Assembly (NCBI GenBank): GCA_036387315.1
Contig: DASVTY010000095.1
Coordinates: 1 to 27,615 of the forward strand
Origin: JALZCH01 sp036387315
GTDB lineage: Bacteria > Acidobacteriota > Blastocatellia > Pyrinomonadales > Pyrinomonadaceae
Reading direction: 5' to 3'
DNA: 27,615 bases
Part shown: positions 8,255-15,769 of the stretch, piece after piece
Numbering within the stretch: the stretch's first letter is position 1
How the letters are laid out: the number at the start of each line of letters is the position of its first letter
Translations under genes and position numbers: made by a program
Notes under the pieces: generated by a model
The model's database searches: none
What the model was told of the DNA's origin: nothing
What the model saw: the letters and a program-made list of their open reading frames with translations, nothing else

Positions 8255-8351
8255 TGACGGCTTTGATGAGACTTTTCCGCTTGATTTTGCGCGTTATTAA
8301 ACAGAAAGCATTAAACCCTAAAATAATAACAAGCACTTTCAGGAGATAACA

Positions 8352-8708
8352 ATGTTCAGAAAAACTTTATTAGCGATACTGGCGTTTTCGATTTTCTGTC
8401 TCGGCACAAATGCCAATGTTTTTGCTCAGGCGCGGGCTTTTGAAAATAATCGGACAATCGGCGTGGAAAAATCCGAAGCGTTATCAGCTCAAAAATCTTC
8501 AAACACGGATCTGAAAAAGGCTTTGTTCGAGAAAAAAGATTCTTCAGTTTATAAAGAAAAAAACAATCTCGCCGAGTACGAACGGCAAAAAGCACAAGGC
8601 AAAAAATTCTCTACAACAACCAAAGTTTTAATTGGCGTCGGTATTGCCGCAGCGGTTATCGGCATCGTCGTTTTTGCCGCAAGTCGGGATAAAATCGAAA
8701 CCTTCTAA
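8352..8708 (+). CDS. Small exported or membrane-anchored hypothetical protein
   Basis: A 118-residue protein with an N-terminal signal peptide (about 1-25, ending NVFAQA), a polar Lys/Ser/Glu-rich middle, and a C-terminal membrane helix (about 92-110) followed by the short tail SRDKIETF. The arrangement would place the middle region outside the cytoplasm, anchored at the C terminus. I do not recognise a family. AGGAG at 8341-8345, six bases before the ATG, makes translation likely. It sits alone between the DoxX-like gene and the SnoaL-like gene on the same strand. Confidence 0.65.
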   Translation: MFRKTLLAILAFSIFCLGTNANVFAQARAFENNRTIGVEKSEALSAQKSSNTDLKKALFEKKDSSVYKEKNNLAEYERQKAQGKKFSTTTKVLIGVGIAAAVIGIVVFAASRDKIETF

Positions 8709-8750
8709 ACCGAACGATGTATTTATTTCCGTAATTCAGGTGTGAAAATT

Positions 8751-9128
8751 ATGTCCGAAGATAATTTAAATTTAGTGCGCAGCGTCTATCAAATCAAAGA
8801 TATTAACGAAATCGTGGCGGCTTTTGCGCCCGCGTTTGAGATTCGTCAAACCGAGTCACTACCATGGGGCGGACGTTATCAAGGTCTCGCCGGAGCGCAG
8901 CAGTTTTTCACGAAATTGCGCGGAAACGTTGACTCGGCGGTCGAAATAGAAGAAATATTTTCGGTTGAAAATAAAATCGTCGTCAAAGGACGAACGCGTG
9001 GAACGGTATTGCGAAACGACAAAAAATTCGACGTTTCAATTGTTCATATCTGGACGCTTCGCAAAGGCAAGCTCGCCAAGTTCGAGCCTTTTATTGACAC
9101 TCAGGCGATGCTCGCGGCATTGCAGTAA
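8751..9128 (+). CDS. SnoaL/NTF2-like protein
   Basis: A 125-residue protein with the cone-shaped alpha+beta-barrel pattern of SnoaL-like/ketosteroid-isomerase-like proteins: an N-terminal helix (NLVRSVYQIKDINEIVAAFA), a WGGRYQGLAGAQQFFTKL segment, and beta strands ending IVHIWTLRKGKLAKFEPFID. Members include cyclases, isomerases and binding proteins, and no reaction can be assigned. I choose the ATG at 8751 over the GTG at 8742, because AGGTG (8738-8742) is then eight bases upstream and the GTG would lie within that site. The P450 gene starts six bases after the stop with no Shine-Dalgarno of its own, so the two are probably translated together and may act on one pathway. Confidence 0.78.
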   Translation: MSEDNLNLVRSVYQIKDINEIVAAFAPAFEIRQTESLPWGGRYQGLAGAQQFFTKLRGNVDSAVEIEEIFSVENKIVVKGRTRGTVLRNDKKFDVSIVHIWTLRKGKLAKFEPFIDTQAMLAALQ

Positions 9129-9134
9129 AATTTT

Positions 9135-10517
9135 ATGCAATCCGAAATTTCTTTTCCCCAACCCCCACCGCAACTGCTTACGCCGCCGACGCCGAAAGGT
9201 CATTGGTTTTTCGGCAGCGGACCGGAAGCGGCGTCAAATCCGCTCAAATTTTATTGCCGCGTCTGGCAAGAATTGGGCGATGTCGTCAAAATGCGGACGA
9301 TATTTGGTATTGAATGGTATTTGATTGCCAACCCTGCGGGCGCAGAACAGGTTTTGCAAACGAACCAGGCGAACTACAAAAAACCCGCGATTTTCACCAA
9401 AGCCCTCGGAATGATTGCCGGAAACGGTCTCGTCACAAGCGAAGGCGATTTCTGGCGTCGGCAGCGCCGTCTCGCGCAGCCCGCTTTTCATCGCCAAAGA
9501 CTCGCTCTTTTGAGCGAAACGATGACAAACGCGGCTACGGAAACGGTGGAAAATTGGAAAAACACTTTTGCCCGCACGGGCGAAGCGTTCGACGTATCGG
9601 AAGAAATGACGAAACTAACCGTCCGCATCGCCGCCGATACGCTTTTTAGCGCGGACATTTCCGAAGATGCCGAAAGATTCGGCAACGCTCTAAAAATCGC
9701 GCTCGACCACGTTAGCCACCGAATGCGTTATCCGTTTGCCCCGCCGGAATTTGTCCCGACAAAAAGGAATCGAGAATTTAACCGCGCCCGAAAAACGCTC
9801 GATGAAATCGTGCTGAAAATCATTCGTCGCCGCAGAATCGAAACCGAAGACAAAGGCGATTTGCTTTCGATGCTGATCGAGGCGCGCGACGAGGAAACGG
9901 GCGAAATGATGTCCGACCGGCAGTTGAAAGATGAAGTAATGACGCTGCTAATCGCCGGACACGAAACGACCGCCGCCGGGTTATCATGGGGTTGGTATTT
10001 GCTGGCGAAAAACGATTGCGCGCGGGCGCGACTGCGCGCCGAGCTTGAGTTAAATCTGCAAGGCAAAGCTCCGACCATTGAAGATTTGCCGCGACTGCCA
10101 TTTACGCGAATGGTTTTCGAGGAAACAATGCGATTATTTCCGCCCGCCTGGGGGCAGCCGAGACAATCAATCGGCGCGGATGAAATCGGCGGCTTTCGAA
10201 TTGACGCGGGAAAAATGCTCGTCGTGTCACAATACATCGTTCATCGCCATCCGCAATTTTGGCAGCGACCGGAAGAGTTTTGCCCCGAAAGATTTACGCC
10301 CGAAAACTCGAAAAACCGTCCACGCTTCGCTTATTTCCCGTTCGGCGGCGGTGCGCGGCAATGTATCGGAAATCATTTCGCAATGATGGAAGCGCAAATT
10401 GTGCTGGCAACAATCGCGCAGAATTTTCTGCCGCAGCCGGTTGAAACAAACCAGCCGGAGCTTGATCCGACTTTCGCTTTACGCCCGAAAAACGGTTTGC
10501 TGATGCGGCTCGCTTGA
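9135..10517 (+). CDS. Cytochrome P450
   Basis: A 460-residue soluble P450 with every core motif: the I-helix oxygen-activation motif AGHETT at residues 274-279, the K-helix ExxR (E330-R333), the PERF segment (FCPERFTPENSKN), and the haem loop FGGGARQCIG at 403-412 with the axial ligand Cys410. The N terminus is proline-rich (PQPPPQLLTPPTP) with no membrane anchor. By pattern it is closer to CYP102/CYP110-like fatty-acid-type enzymes than to camphor-type bacterial P450s, but substrate is unknown. No ferredoxin or reductase is adjacent. It is coupled to the SnoaL-like gene six bases upstream and followed closely by a tRNA gene. Confidence 0.95.
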   Translation: MQSEISFPQPPPQLLTPPTPKGHWFFGSGPEAASNPLKFYCRVWQELGDVVKMRTIFGIEWYLIANPAGAEQVLQTNQANYKKPAIFTKALGMIAGNGLVTSEGDFWRRQRRLAQPAFHRQRLALLSETMTNAATETVENWKNTFARTGEAFDVSEEMTKLTVRIAADTLFSADISEDAERFGNALKIALDHVSHRMRYPFAPPEFVPTKRNREFNRARKTLDEIVLKIIRRRRIETEDKGDLLSMLIEARDEETGEMMSDRQLKDEVMTLLIAGHETTAAGLSWGWYLLAKNDCARARLRAELELNLQGKAPTIEDLPRLPFTRMVFEETMRLFPPAWGQPRQSIGADEIGGFRIDAGKMLVVSQYIVHRHPQFWQRPEEFCPERFTPENSKNRPRFAYFPFGGGARQCIGNHFAMMEAQIVLATIAQNFLPQPVETNQPELDPTFALRPKNGLLMRLA

Positions 10518-10558
10518 CAGAAAAGGCGGTGGACGGTTACGTTTTGATTTGACCGCGC

Positions 10559-10634
10559 GGGGTGTTAGCTCAGTGGATAGAGCATCGGTCTTCGGAACCG
10601 AGGGTCGGGGGTTCGAATCCCTCACGCCCCGCCA
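10559..10634 (+). tRNA. tRNA-Arg (anticodon TCG)
   Basis: A complete cloverleaf: acceptor GGGGTGT (10559-10565) pairing with ACGCCCC (10624-10630) with one G-U; D stem GCTC/GAGC; anticodon stem TCGGT/ACCGA around the loop CTTCGGA, anticodon TCG (reads CGA); T arm GGGGG-TTCGAAT-CCCTC; discriminator G; encoded CCA at 10632-10634. The anticodon loop agrees with known bacterial tRNA-Arg. A terminator-like hairpin follows at 10666. Confidence 0.95.
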
Positions 10635-10665
10635 AATAAAAACAGACAATTTAAGTTTTGCATTT

Positions 10666-10708
10666 AAGCCGATTGTGACAAATTTGTGACATTCGGCTTT
10701 AGTTTTTT
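10666..10708 (+). terminator. Terminator-like hairpin after tRNA-Arg
   Basis: AAGCCGA (10666-10672) pairs with TCGGCTT (10693-10699), enclosing the small palindrome ACAAATTTGT, and TAGTTTTTT follows. Its right half (10685-10702) is an exact copy of the right arm of the palindrome at 12605-12644, so it is also part of a repeat. Confidence 0.6.
10685..10702 (+). repeat. 18-bp direct repeat, left copy
   Basis: TGTGACATTCGGCTTTAG at 10685-10702 recurs exactly at 12627-12644 in the same orientation. The two copies bracket the AT-rich OLD-nuclease patch and the two gene remnants. They could be a target duplication, an attachment-like repeat, or parts of a dispersed palindromic repeat used as terminators. 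Confidence 0.85.
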
Positions 10709-10855
10709 AAGCGTGGCTCGTTTCTTCTCAGCGAAGATGCAAACAACACGGGACGCGATGATGCCAAAGGCGCGGCGTTTACTTTCGCGGCTGATTTGCT
10801 CGAAGCTCTGGCAACCGGAAAACAACTGCCGAAAGCTCTCGATTCCTTGAAGTAA
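10703..10855 (+). pseudogene. Orphan 3' gene fragment (50 codons)
   Basis: An open frame from just after a TAG at 10700 to TAA at 10853-10855, with no usable start codon. The translation (GSFLLSEDANNTGRDDAKGA, then AFTFAADLLEALATGKQLPK and ALDSLK) reads as the soluble C-terminal end of a real protein and has the codon style of the neighbouring native genes, not of the AT-rich OLD gene. I do not recognise the family. The simplest reading is that the rest of the gene was deleted or displaced when the following element arrived next to the tRNA. Confidence 0.55.
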
Positions 10856-10876
10856 TGCGCTTAAAACGGTTCTGAA

Positions 10877-10917
10877 ATGAAAAGGAGTGTGAAAAAGTTT
10901 AATACGCTCCTTTTCAT
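10877..10917 (-). terminator. Hairpin after the OLD-family gene
   Basis: Arms 10877-10887 and 10907-10917 are exact reverse complements and pairing extends a few bases inward. On the minus strand the right side ends CTCCTTTTCATTTC, a modest T-rich tail just beyond the OLD gene's stop. Confidence 0.55.
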
Positions 10918-10923
10918 GAATCC

Positions 10924-12423
10924 TTATTTTAGCAACCGCTCTATTTTCGTGAAGAATTTATATAAATCTGTATCTTTAATATCATCAAGGGACATTGCTT
11001 TAGCTATTTTTCGATTATTTTTTTTAACGTCCATTTTTATTTGATCGAAAAGTTTTTTATCAGGTTCTATTTCAGTCAATTTGTCAGAAATTTGTCCATG
11101 GAAAACACTTCGTAACGCATTAACTGTAAAGTAATTTTCAATAGCATATCGGCTTAATCGATGATAAGGAAAACCAAGTCGCTTACAATTAGCAATAAAT
11201 TTTTTGCGAACTCGTTCGCTACCTGGATCTTTATCAACTAATGCAATGACACTGTTTTTATCACCAAACACCGATATGTCCACTTGATCCATAATATCCC
11301 CGCCTAAAGGTAGGATCTTTATATTGTAATTTCCATACAAACCAAGCTTAATTAGAAATTCTTCAACAACGCCAACGTCAGAAGGTCCTTCTACTAAAAT
11401 CACCAAATCAGACACCAAATTGTCCGTAACGGAATAACCTAGATCATCGAGAATCGAAGCTCTCTTAGTAGCATCGTTCACAACGATTGAATCTTTGAAT
11501 GAGGTGAAAAACACTTTATCCAGAAATGCATTATTTAGAAAAACATTTGAGTGTGTAGTCATGAAGAATTGTTTTTCAGTTTCTTCGCGGAGAAAGTAAA
11601 GCAGCCTTCTTTGCATATCAGGGTGAAGATGGCTTTCCGGTTCTTCAATCAAAATTACCTGATATTCTGGATGAATTGAGAAATAAAGAATCACAAGTAA
11701 ATCTTGCAATCCTAAACCACAGAACTCTGCGCCTACCCAATTTTGTGATGTATGTGCAAAGTTCAATTGAATTTGATTATTCTTACTTGGAAATATTTCA
11801 AATTTATAGCCAGAAGAAATCTTTGTAAACGCATCTCTAATAGCTTCATAAATCTTTCTATCCTCAGATGATTCACTTTGACCCTTTGCATAAAACAGAT
11901 AATTCAAGATCCCCCTTCCATCCGGTTCTATCACCTCTGACATATTTATTGCATTTTCAAGCTGAAGATTCCTTTTAGGAGGCAGAAGAATTACCTTTAT
12001 CTTTCTAAAAGGTTTATGAAATTCTTCAAATATTAGTGAATAAGTATTTGACAATTTATTTGATATTCCAAATCCTACTTTATTTGTAAATTCTGTATGC
12101 ACTTTCAGAAAAAATTCTGGACCCTCATTTGGAAACCAAGGTTTCAAATTTGCTATATCGAACAATACTTTTAATAGCCCTTCTCTATGTCGAGCATGAC
12201 CAATTGGATCTAACCAGCCGGTATACTCCACCGCAGCCTGAAAAAAAAGATCTATCTGTTGGTCGGTGATTGACACAGCATGTTCCTTACTTTGGCGAAT
12301 AGAATTGAGAAGTGTAGATTTACCGCTGTTATTCTTACCGCAAATAATATTGATTTTACCTAAACTCTTGAGGAAACAATTTTCAAGGATGCTTGTGTCA
12401 ATTAACTTTAGATTTTGGAACAT
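10924..12423 (-). CDS. OLD-family ATP-dependent endonuclease (AAA ATPase + TOPRIM)
   Basis: A 499-residue protein. The N-terminal ABC/AAA ATPase half has Walker A GKNNSGKST (about 29-37), a signature-like GAEFCGLGLQDLLVIL, Walker B VILIEEPESHLHPDMQRRLL and the switch motif TTHSNVFL. The C-terminal half is a TOPRIM nuclease domain: LVILVEGPSDVGVVEEFL (catalytic Glu) and VIALVDKDPGSE (DxD), then a Tyr/Asn segment IENYF. This is the architecture of OLD nucleases, which include phage-exclusion and anti-phage proteins such as P2 Old and GajA of Gabija. No GajB-type helicase or other partner is adjacent. The gene is visibly AT-rich compared with its neighbours and uses A/T-ending codons, suggesting horizontal transfer. 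It has no Shine-Dalgarno; a TATAAT lies about 20 bases upstream. Confidence 0.88.
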   Translation of the reverse strand: MFQNLKLIDTSILENCFLKSLGKINIICGKNNSGKSTLLNSIRQSKEHAVSITDQQIDLFFQAAVEYTGWLDPIGHARHREGLLKVLFDIANLKPWFPNEGPEFFLKVHTEFTNKVGFGISNKLSNTYSLIFEEFHKPFRKIKVILLPPKRNLQLENAINMSEVIEPDGRGILNYLFYAKGQSESSEDRKIYEAIRDAFTKISSGYKFEIFPSKNNQIQLNFAHTSQNWVGAEFCGLGLQDLLVILYFSIHPEYQVILIEEPESHLHPDMQRRLLYFLREETEKQFFMTTHSNVFLNNAFLDKVFFTSFKDSIVVNDATKRASILDDLGYSVTDNLVSDLVILVEGPSDVGVVEEFLIKLGLYGNYNIKILPLGGDIMDQVDISVFGDKNSVIALVDKDPGSERVRKKFIANCKRLGFPYHRLSRYAIENYFTVNALRSVFHGQISDKLTEIEPDKKLFDQIKMDVKKNNRKIAKAMSLDDIKDTDLYKFFTKIERLLK

Positions 12424-12427
12424 AACT

Positions 12428-12449
12428 ATATTGGAATCCCAATATTATA
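12428..12449 (-). promoter_or_regulatory. Promoter and palindrome for the OLD gene
   Basis: On the minus strand TATAAT occupies 12449-12444, 20 bases before the ATG at 12423, so any leader would be only about 14 bases. An inverted repeat ATATTGG/CCAATAT (12428-12434 and 12439-12445) covers the -10 edge and the expected start of transcription and could be an operator. No consensus -35 is seen. Confidence 0.5.
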
Positions 12450-12657
12450 CATCATTTCTGTATCGGCTCTTTTCCGGTCGGTAGCGTTCGTCTTGGCAAT
12501 GCGGACAAAGCCTTGAGCCTTTATCTTTGACGATTTCCATTTTCGAGCCGAAACAAACCTGACACGTCGTTTCGTGTTGCGGTTCGGAATTAAGGGTAAT
12601 TGCACTAAAGCCGAATGTCACAGTTCTGTGACATTCGGCTTTAGCTTTAAATCGCGG
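12445..12657 (-). pseudogene. Zinc-ribbon gene remnant or very small zinc-ribbon gene
   Basis: An open minus-strand frame ending at TAA 12447-12445. From about residue 12 of the open stretch it reads convincingly as protein: EPQHETTCQVCFGSKMEIVK and DKGSRLCPHCQDERYRPEKS, with two CxxC pairs forming a zinc ribbon. There is no ATG before the first CxxC; a GTG at 12621-12619 would give a 59-residue protein but has no Shine-Dalgarno and lies within a palindrome. The CxxC-x-GS-K-MEIV layout recalls the zinc knuckle seen in some DnaC-like helicase loaders, but that is a weak impression. Its end overlaps the OLD promoter, consistent with a gene fragment at the edge of an insertion. Confidence 0.5.
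12605..12644. repeat. Perfect 19-bp-arm palindrome with direct-repeat partner at 10685
   Basis: Arms 12605-12623 and 12626-12644 are exact reverse complements around TT. The right arm contains the 18-bp sequence also found at 10685-10702. It lies 30 bases beyond the stop of the minus-strand metalloprotease gene and may end that transcript, though there is no long T-run. Confidence 0.85.
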
Positions 12658-12673
12658 CTATTTTTCTAATTGA

Positions 12674-15600
12674 CTATAAACCAAGGAAAGAAAAAATCCT
12701 TGATAATGCGCCGCTTAAAGTTTCTCTTTCAGCGTTTGCTTCCGAAGGATTCGGCTTTGTTGTTAGTGTTGAGTAAGAAGTCCCGCCGCTCCAGGCTTCA
12801 AGCTCAACAATTCTGCTGTAATTAGCCTGTGCATTGTTCACAACAACTCTAATCTTTGAAGTTGTAATGGTAGCAAATACCAGTTTTGTTACAGCTTTGT
12901 TGTTGTTTACGATGTTTCCATTCTGAACAGTCGTCCAATTTGAACCCGTCCAATATTGAACATCGAAATTAGTAATTCCATAATAATTGAATGTCGTGTT
13001 TTCGGTTGGATCAATTGGATTGGTGAAATCATCCGTCACGGCATACACTGTAATTTCATTGATTGTTTTATTGCCATTGAAATCAACTTGCAGCCAATCA
13101 GGATAATTATCCGGTGTTAAATCCTTCCAAGCTCCGGTTGTAGCCCAATTTCTAACTCCGTCAATTGCCGTACTTGCACCTGATAACTCTGATGAAGCCG
13201 AAGCAGTTCCGCCGTTTGAAGTTAAAGCGACATTCGTTCTAGTTACAGGTGTTGGCGAGGCGGAAGGCGTCGGAGTCGCATTAGGCGTCGGAGTTGAATA
13301 TGGAGTCGGGGTTGCATACGGCGTCGGCGTCGTAATCGGCGTAGGCGTTGCGGTTGGCGTTGGATTAACACTGCTTCCCGTCCACGCTTCAAGCTCGACG
13401 ATTCTGCTGTAATTGGCTTGCGCCGCGTTTACCACGACTCTGATTTTCGTTGTTGTGATTGCCGCAAATGTAAATTTTGCGATTACTTTATTGTTGTTTA
13501 CAACGCTTCCGTTCGGAACTGTCGCCCAGCCGGAGCCGTTCCAGTATTGAACGTCAAAATTCGTAATGCCGTAAAGGCTGAATGTGGCGTTTCCAGTCGG
13601 ATCGGTTGGATTGGTGAAATCATCCTGTACTGCGTAAACCGCAATCTCATTGATTGTTTTGCTACCGTTAAAATCAACTTGCAGCCAATCGGGAAAACTA
13701 TCCGGCGTAGCGTCCTTCCAGGCTCCTGTCGTCGCCCAATTTCGCACGCCGTCAATCGCGGTGCTTGCCGAAGCTAACTCTGAAGAGGCAGAAGCCCTTC
13801 CTCCGTTTGAAGCTAAAGCTGCGTTTGAGCGAGCGCCAGGCGTTGGAGTCGCATTAGGCGTCGGTGTTGCATACGGCGTCGGCGTCGAATAAGGAGTTGG
13901 CGTCGCCGTCGGTGTCGGCGTTGAATATGGAGTCGGAGTAGCATAAGGAGTGGGCGTCGGAGTTACGCTGCTTCCCGTCCATGCTTCAAGCTCGACAATT
14001 CTGCTGTAATTGGCTTGCGCGCTGTTGACTACAACTCTGATACTGCTTGTCGTGATTGCCGAAAATGTAATCTTTGTAATTACTTTGTTGTTGTTTACGA
14101 TGCTTCCGTTCGGAACTGTCGTCCAGCTTGAGCCGTTCCAATATTGAACATCGAAATTAACAATTCCATAGAGGCTGAAAGTTGTGCTTTCGGTCGGGTC
14201 AGCAGGATTTGTGTAGTCGTCCCGAACGGCATAAACATCAATTTCGTTGATTGTTCTGTTGGTGTTGAAATTTACTTGCAGCCAATCCGGATAGCTGTCC
14301 GCAGTAGCGTCTTTCCACGATGCTGTGGTCGCCCAGTTTCTATAGCCGTCTATCGCCGTGCTCGACGAATACAACTCTGATGAAGCAGAAGCCGTGCCGC
14401 CGTTTGCCGCCAAAGCGACGTTTGTTCTGCCGGATGTTGGCGTCGGCGTAGTCATCGGTGTCGGCGTCGCTGTCGGAGTTGGAAATGGAGTTGGAGTCGG
14501 GAACGGTGTCGGCGTTGGCGTCGGAGTCCAATACGGAGTCGGTGTCGGAGTAGGAAGTGGTCCGCCCGCAGCTAAACAACTGCCGCTTGAAGACACGAAA
14601 CCAGCAATCTGGGTTTTCGAGGCATCGCAAAAAGTCGCGGCAGAGGAAGTTAAACTCGGATTCATCATTGAGTTTGCGCAGCTTCCCGAATTCGCAACGT
14701 GATCCGCGCCTAAGTTGTGACCGATTTCGTGCGCTGTGATCAAATGATTGACGCTTCCGCTTCTGCCTGTGACTCCGTAAGCGTAACTTGGGCTGCGGCA
14801 GATAACGCTCATATAAGCCAGTCCCTGACCGCTGAATTTACCCGTGAAAAGATGCGCCGTATCGCGCGGATATTGCGCGAGCGAATAATTGGCATTCCAA
14901 TAATTAAGAAATGAATCCAGTTCCGCCTGCATTGATGCTCCAGAATATGGATCGGTAGTTGACCAGGCGTGCTGATAAGTGACTGAAACTGATAAACCGA
15001 GATCACGTTTATAAATGCCGTCAACCAGGTTTAAAATGCTCAGGATTTGATTATTCGCCTGAGCTGCGCCGCCCGATTGCGTTACCCATTGATAATCGGC
15101 TTCGGTTGCTACTTCGATTGTCTGCAAACCTGTTGCCGCGGCAGCCGCGCTCAATTCGGTTGTTTCATCCACATTCGCTTCCGCCGTTTTCGGCGAACCG
15201 AAAATGTAAGAATTCAAAAGCTCAGTGCCCGAATTTATCTTTGATTCGACATCATTCGACGGATTATGAATATCGTTTGATAAATCAACGGTTTTTACCA
15301 AATCATCTTCGCCGTAAACAACGGCTTCGTCTGGACGAGCGTGTTTTGAAAATCGCTCGGCTTGCGTAACAAAGAATTTTTTATTATCGCCGGTATAAAT
15401 TAAACCCTCGACGCCTTCTTCCGTTACGGCAAAACGAACTTCCGATTCAAAATCGTTCTTTAATTTCCCCTTAAAAGTCGTTACTTCGGCGCGTTCCATT
15501 TCGCGCTCGCCCGCGTCGGTGCTTTCCAAAGCTCTGTAATTCTTTGCTCTTATATCGTGAGGAGTTAAAACAAACTCAAACCGGCGTCCCTGGGCTTGAA

Positions 15601-15769
15601 TTTCGATGGATTCTTCGGATTTAACTTTTTCAAGAAGAACCTGATCGTTTAATTTCACCAAATCATACTTTCTAAAAGATTGGCGTAAATCTTTTTCCAA
15701 AGTATCCTGCCCGAAAACGGAAACGCTCATTGCAAACAAGCTACAAATAACAAGAAGATATTTAACCAT
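12674..15769 (-). CDS. Secreted metzincin metalloprotease with three discoidin-like modules
   Basis: A 1031-residue exported zinc protease. Residues 1-21 are a signal peptide; about 22-180 is a prodomain-like region; the reprolysin-like catalytic domain follows with HEIGHNLGADH (His347, His351, His357) and the downstream Met-turn SMMNPSLTS. A Pro-Thr linker (about 408-446) leads to three homologous modules starting at residues 448, 647 and 844, each about 155 residues and each beginning R-(T/S)-N-x-AL-x-x-NGG-x-ASASSEL and ending RIVELEAW-(T/S)-G. These look like F5/8-type C (discoidin) carbohydrate- or surface-binding domains and are separated by further Pro-Thr linkers. The last 35 residues are unlike known sorting signals. 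It probably degrades extracellular protein at a bound surface. No Shine-Dalgarno is evident. Confidence 0.9.
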   Translation of the reverse strand: MVKYLLVICSLFAMSVSVFGQDTLEKDLRQSFRKYDLVKLNDQVLLEKVKSEESIEIQAQGRRFEFVLTPHDIRAKNYRALESTDAGEREMERAEVTTFKGKLKNDFESEVRFAVTEEGVEGLIYTGDNKKFFVTQAERFSKHARPDEAVVYGEDDLVKTVDLSNDIHNPSNDVESKINSGTELLNSYIFGSPKTAEANVDETTELSAAAAATGLQTIEVATEADYQWVTQSGGAAQANNQILSILNLVDGIYKRDLGLSVSVTYQHAWSTTDPYSGASMQAELDSFLNYWNANYSLAQYPRDTAHLFTGKFSGQGLAYMSVICRSPSYAYGVTGRSGSVNHLITAHEIGHNLGADHVANSGSCANSMMNPSLTSSAATFCDASKTQIAGFVSSSGSCLAAGGPLPTPTPTPYWTPTPTPTPFPTPTPFPTPTATPTPMTTPTPTSGRTNVALAANGGTASASSELYSSSTAIDGYRNWATTASWKDATADSYPDWLQVNFNTNRTINEIDVYAVRDDYTNPADPTESTTFSLYGIVNFDVQYWNGSSWTTVPNGSIVNNNKVITKITFSAITTSSIRVVVNSAQANYSRIVELEAWTGSSVTPTPTPYATPTPYSTPTPTATPTPYSTPTPYATPTPNATPTPGARSNAALASNGGRASASSELASASTAIDGVRNWATTGAWKDATPDSFPDWLQVDFNGSKTINEIAVYAVQDDFTNPTDPTGNATFSLYGITNFDVQYWNGSGWATVPNGSVVNNNKVIAKFTFAAITTTKIRVVVNAAQANYSRIVELEAWTGSSVNPTPTATPTPITTPTPYATPTPYSTPTPNATPTPSASPTPVTRTNVALTSNGGTASASSELSGASTAIDGVRNWATTGAWKDLTPDNYPDWLQVDFNGNKTINEITVYAVTDDFTNPIDPTENTTFNYYGITNFDVQYWTGSNWTTVQNGNIVNNNKAVTKLVFATITTSKIRVVVNNAQANYSRIVELEAWSGGTSYSTLTTKPNPSEANAERETLSGALSRIFSFLGL

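Noticed and set aside
10559..10708. Attachment site formed by the 3' end of tRNA-Arg
   Set aside because: The repeat bordering the patch lies beyond the tRNA and does not include its 3' sequence; no second copy of the tRNA end is seen.
13230..14580. Regularly spaced repeated DNA resembling a repeat array (possible CRISPR or minisatellite)
   Set aside because: The repetition is explained by the Pro-Thr linkers and three homologous discoidin-like modules in one long minus-strand coding sequence; there are no identical repeats with unique spacers.
14358..14702. Plus-strand open frame with Gly-Val repeats opposite the metalloprotease
   Set aside because: It is the complement of Pro-Thr codons in the protease linker; no ribosome binding site or sensible domain.
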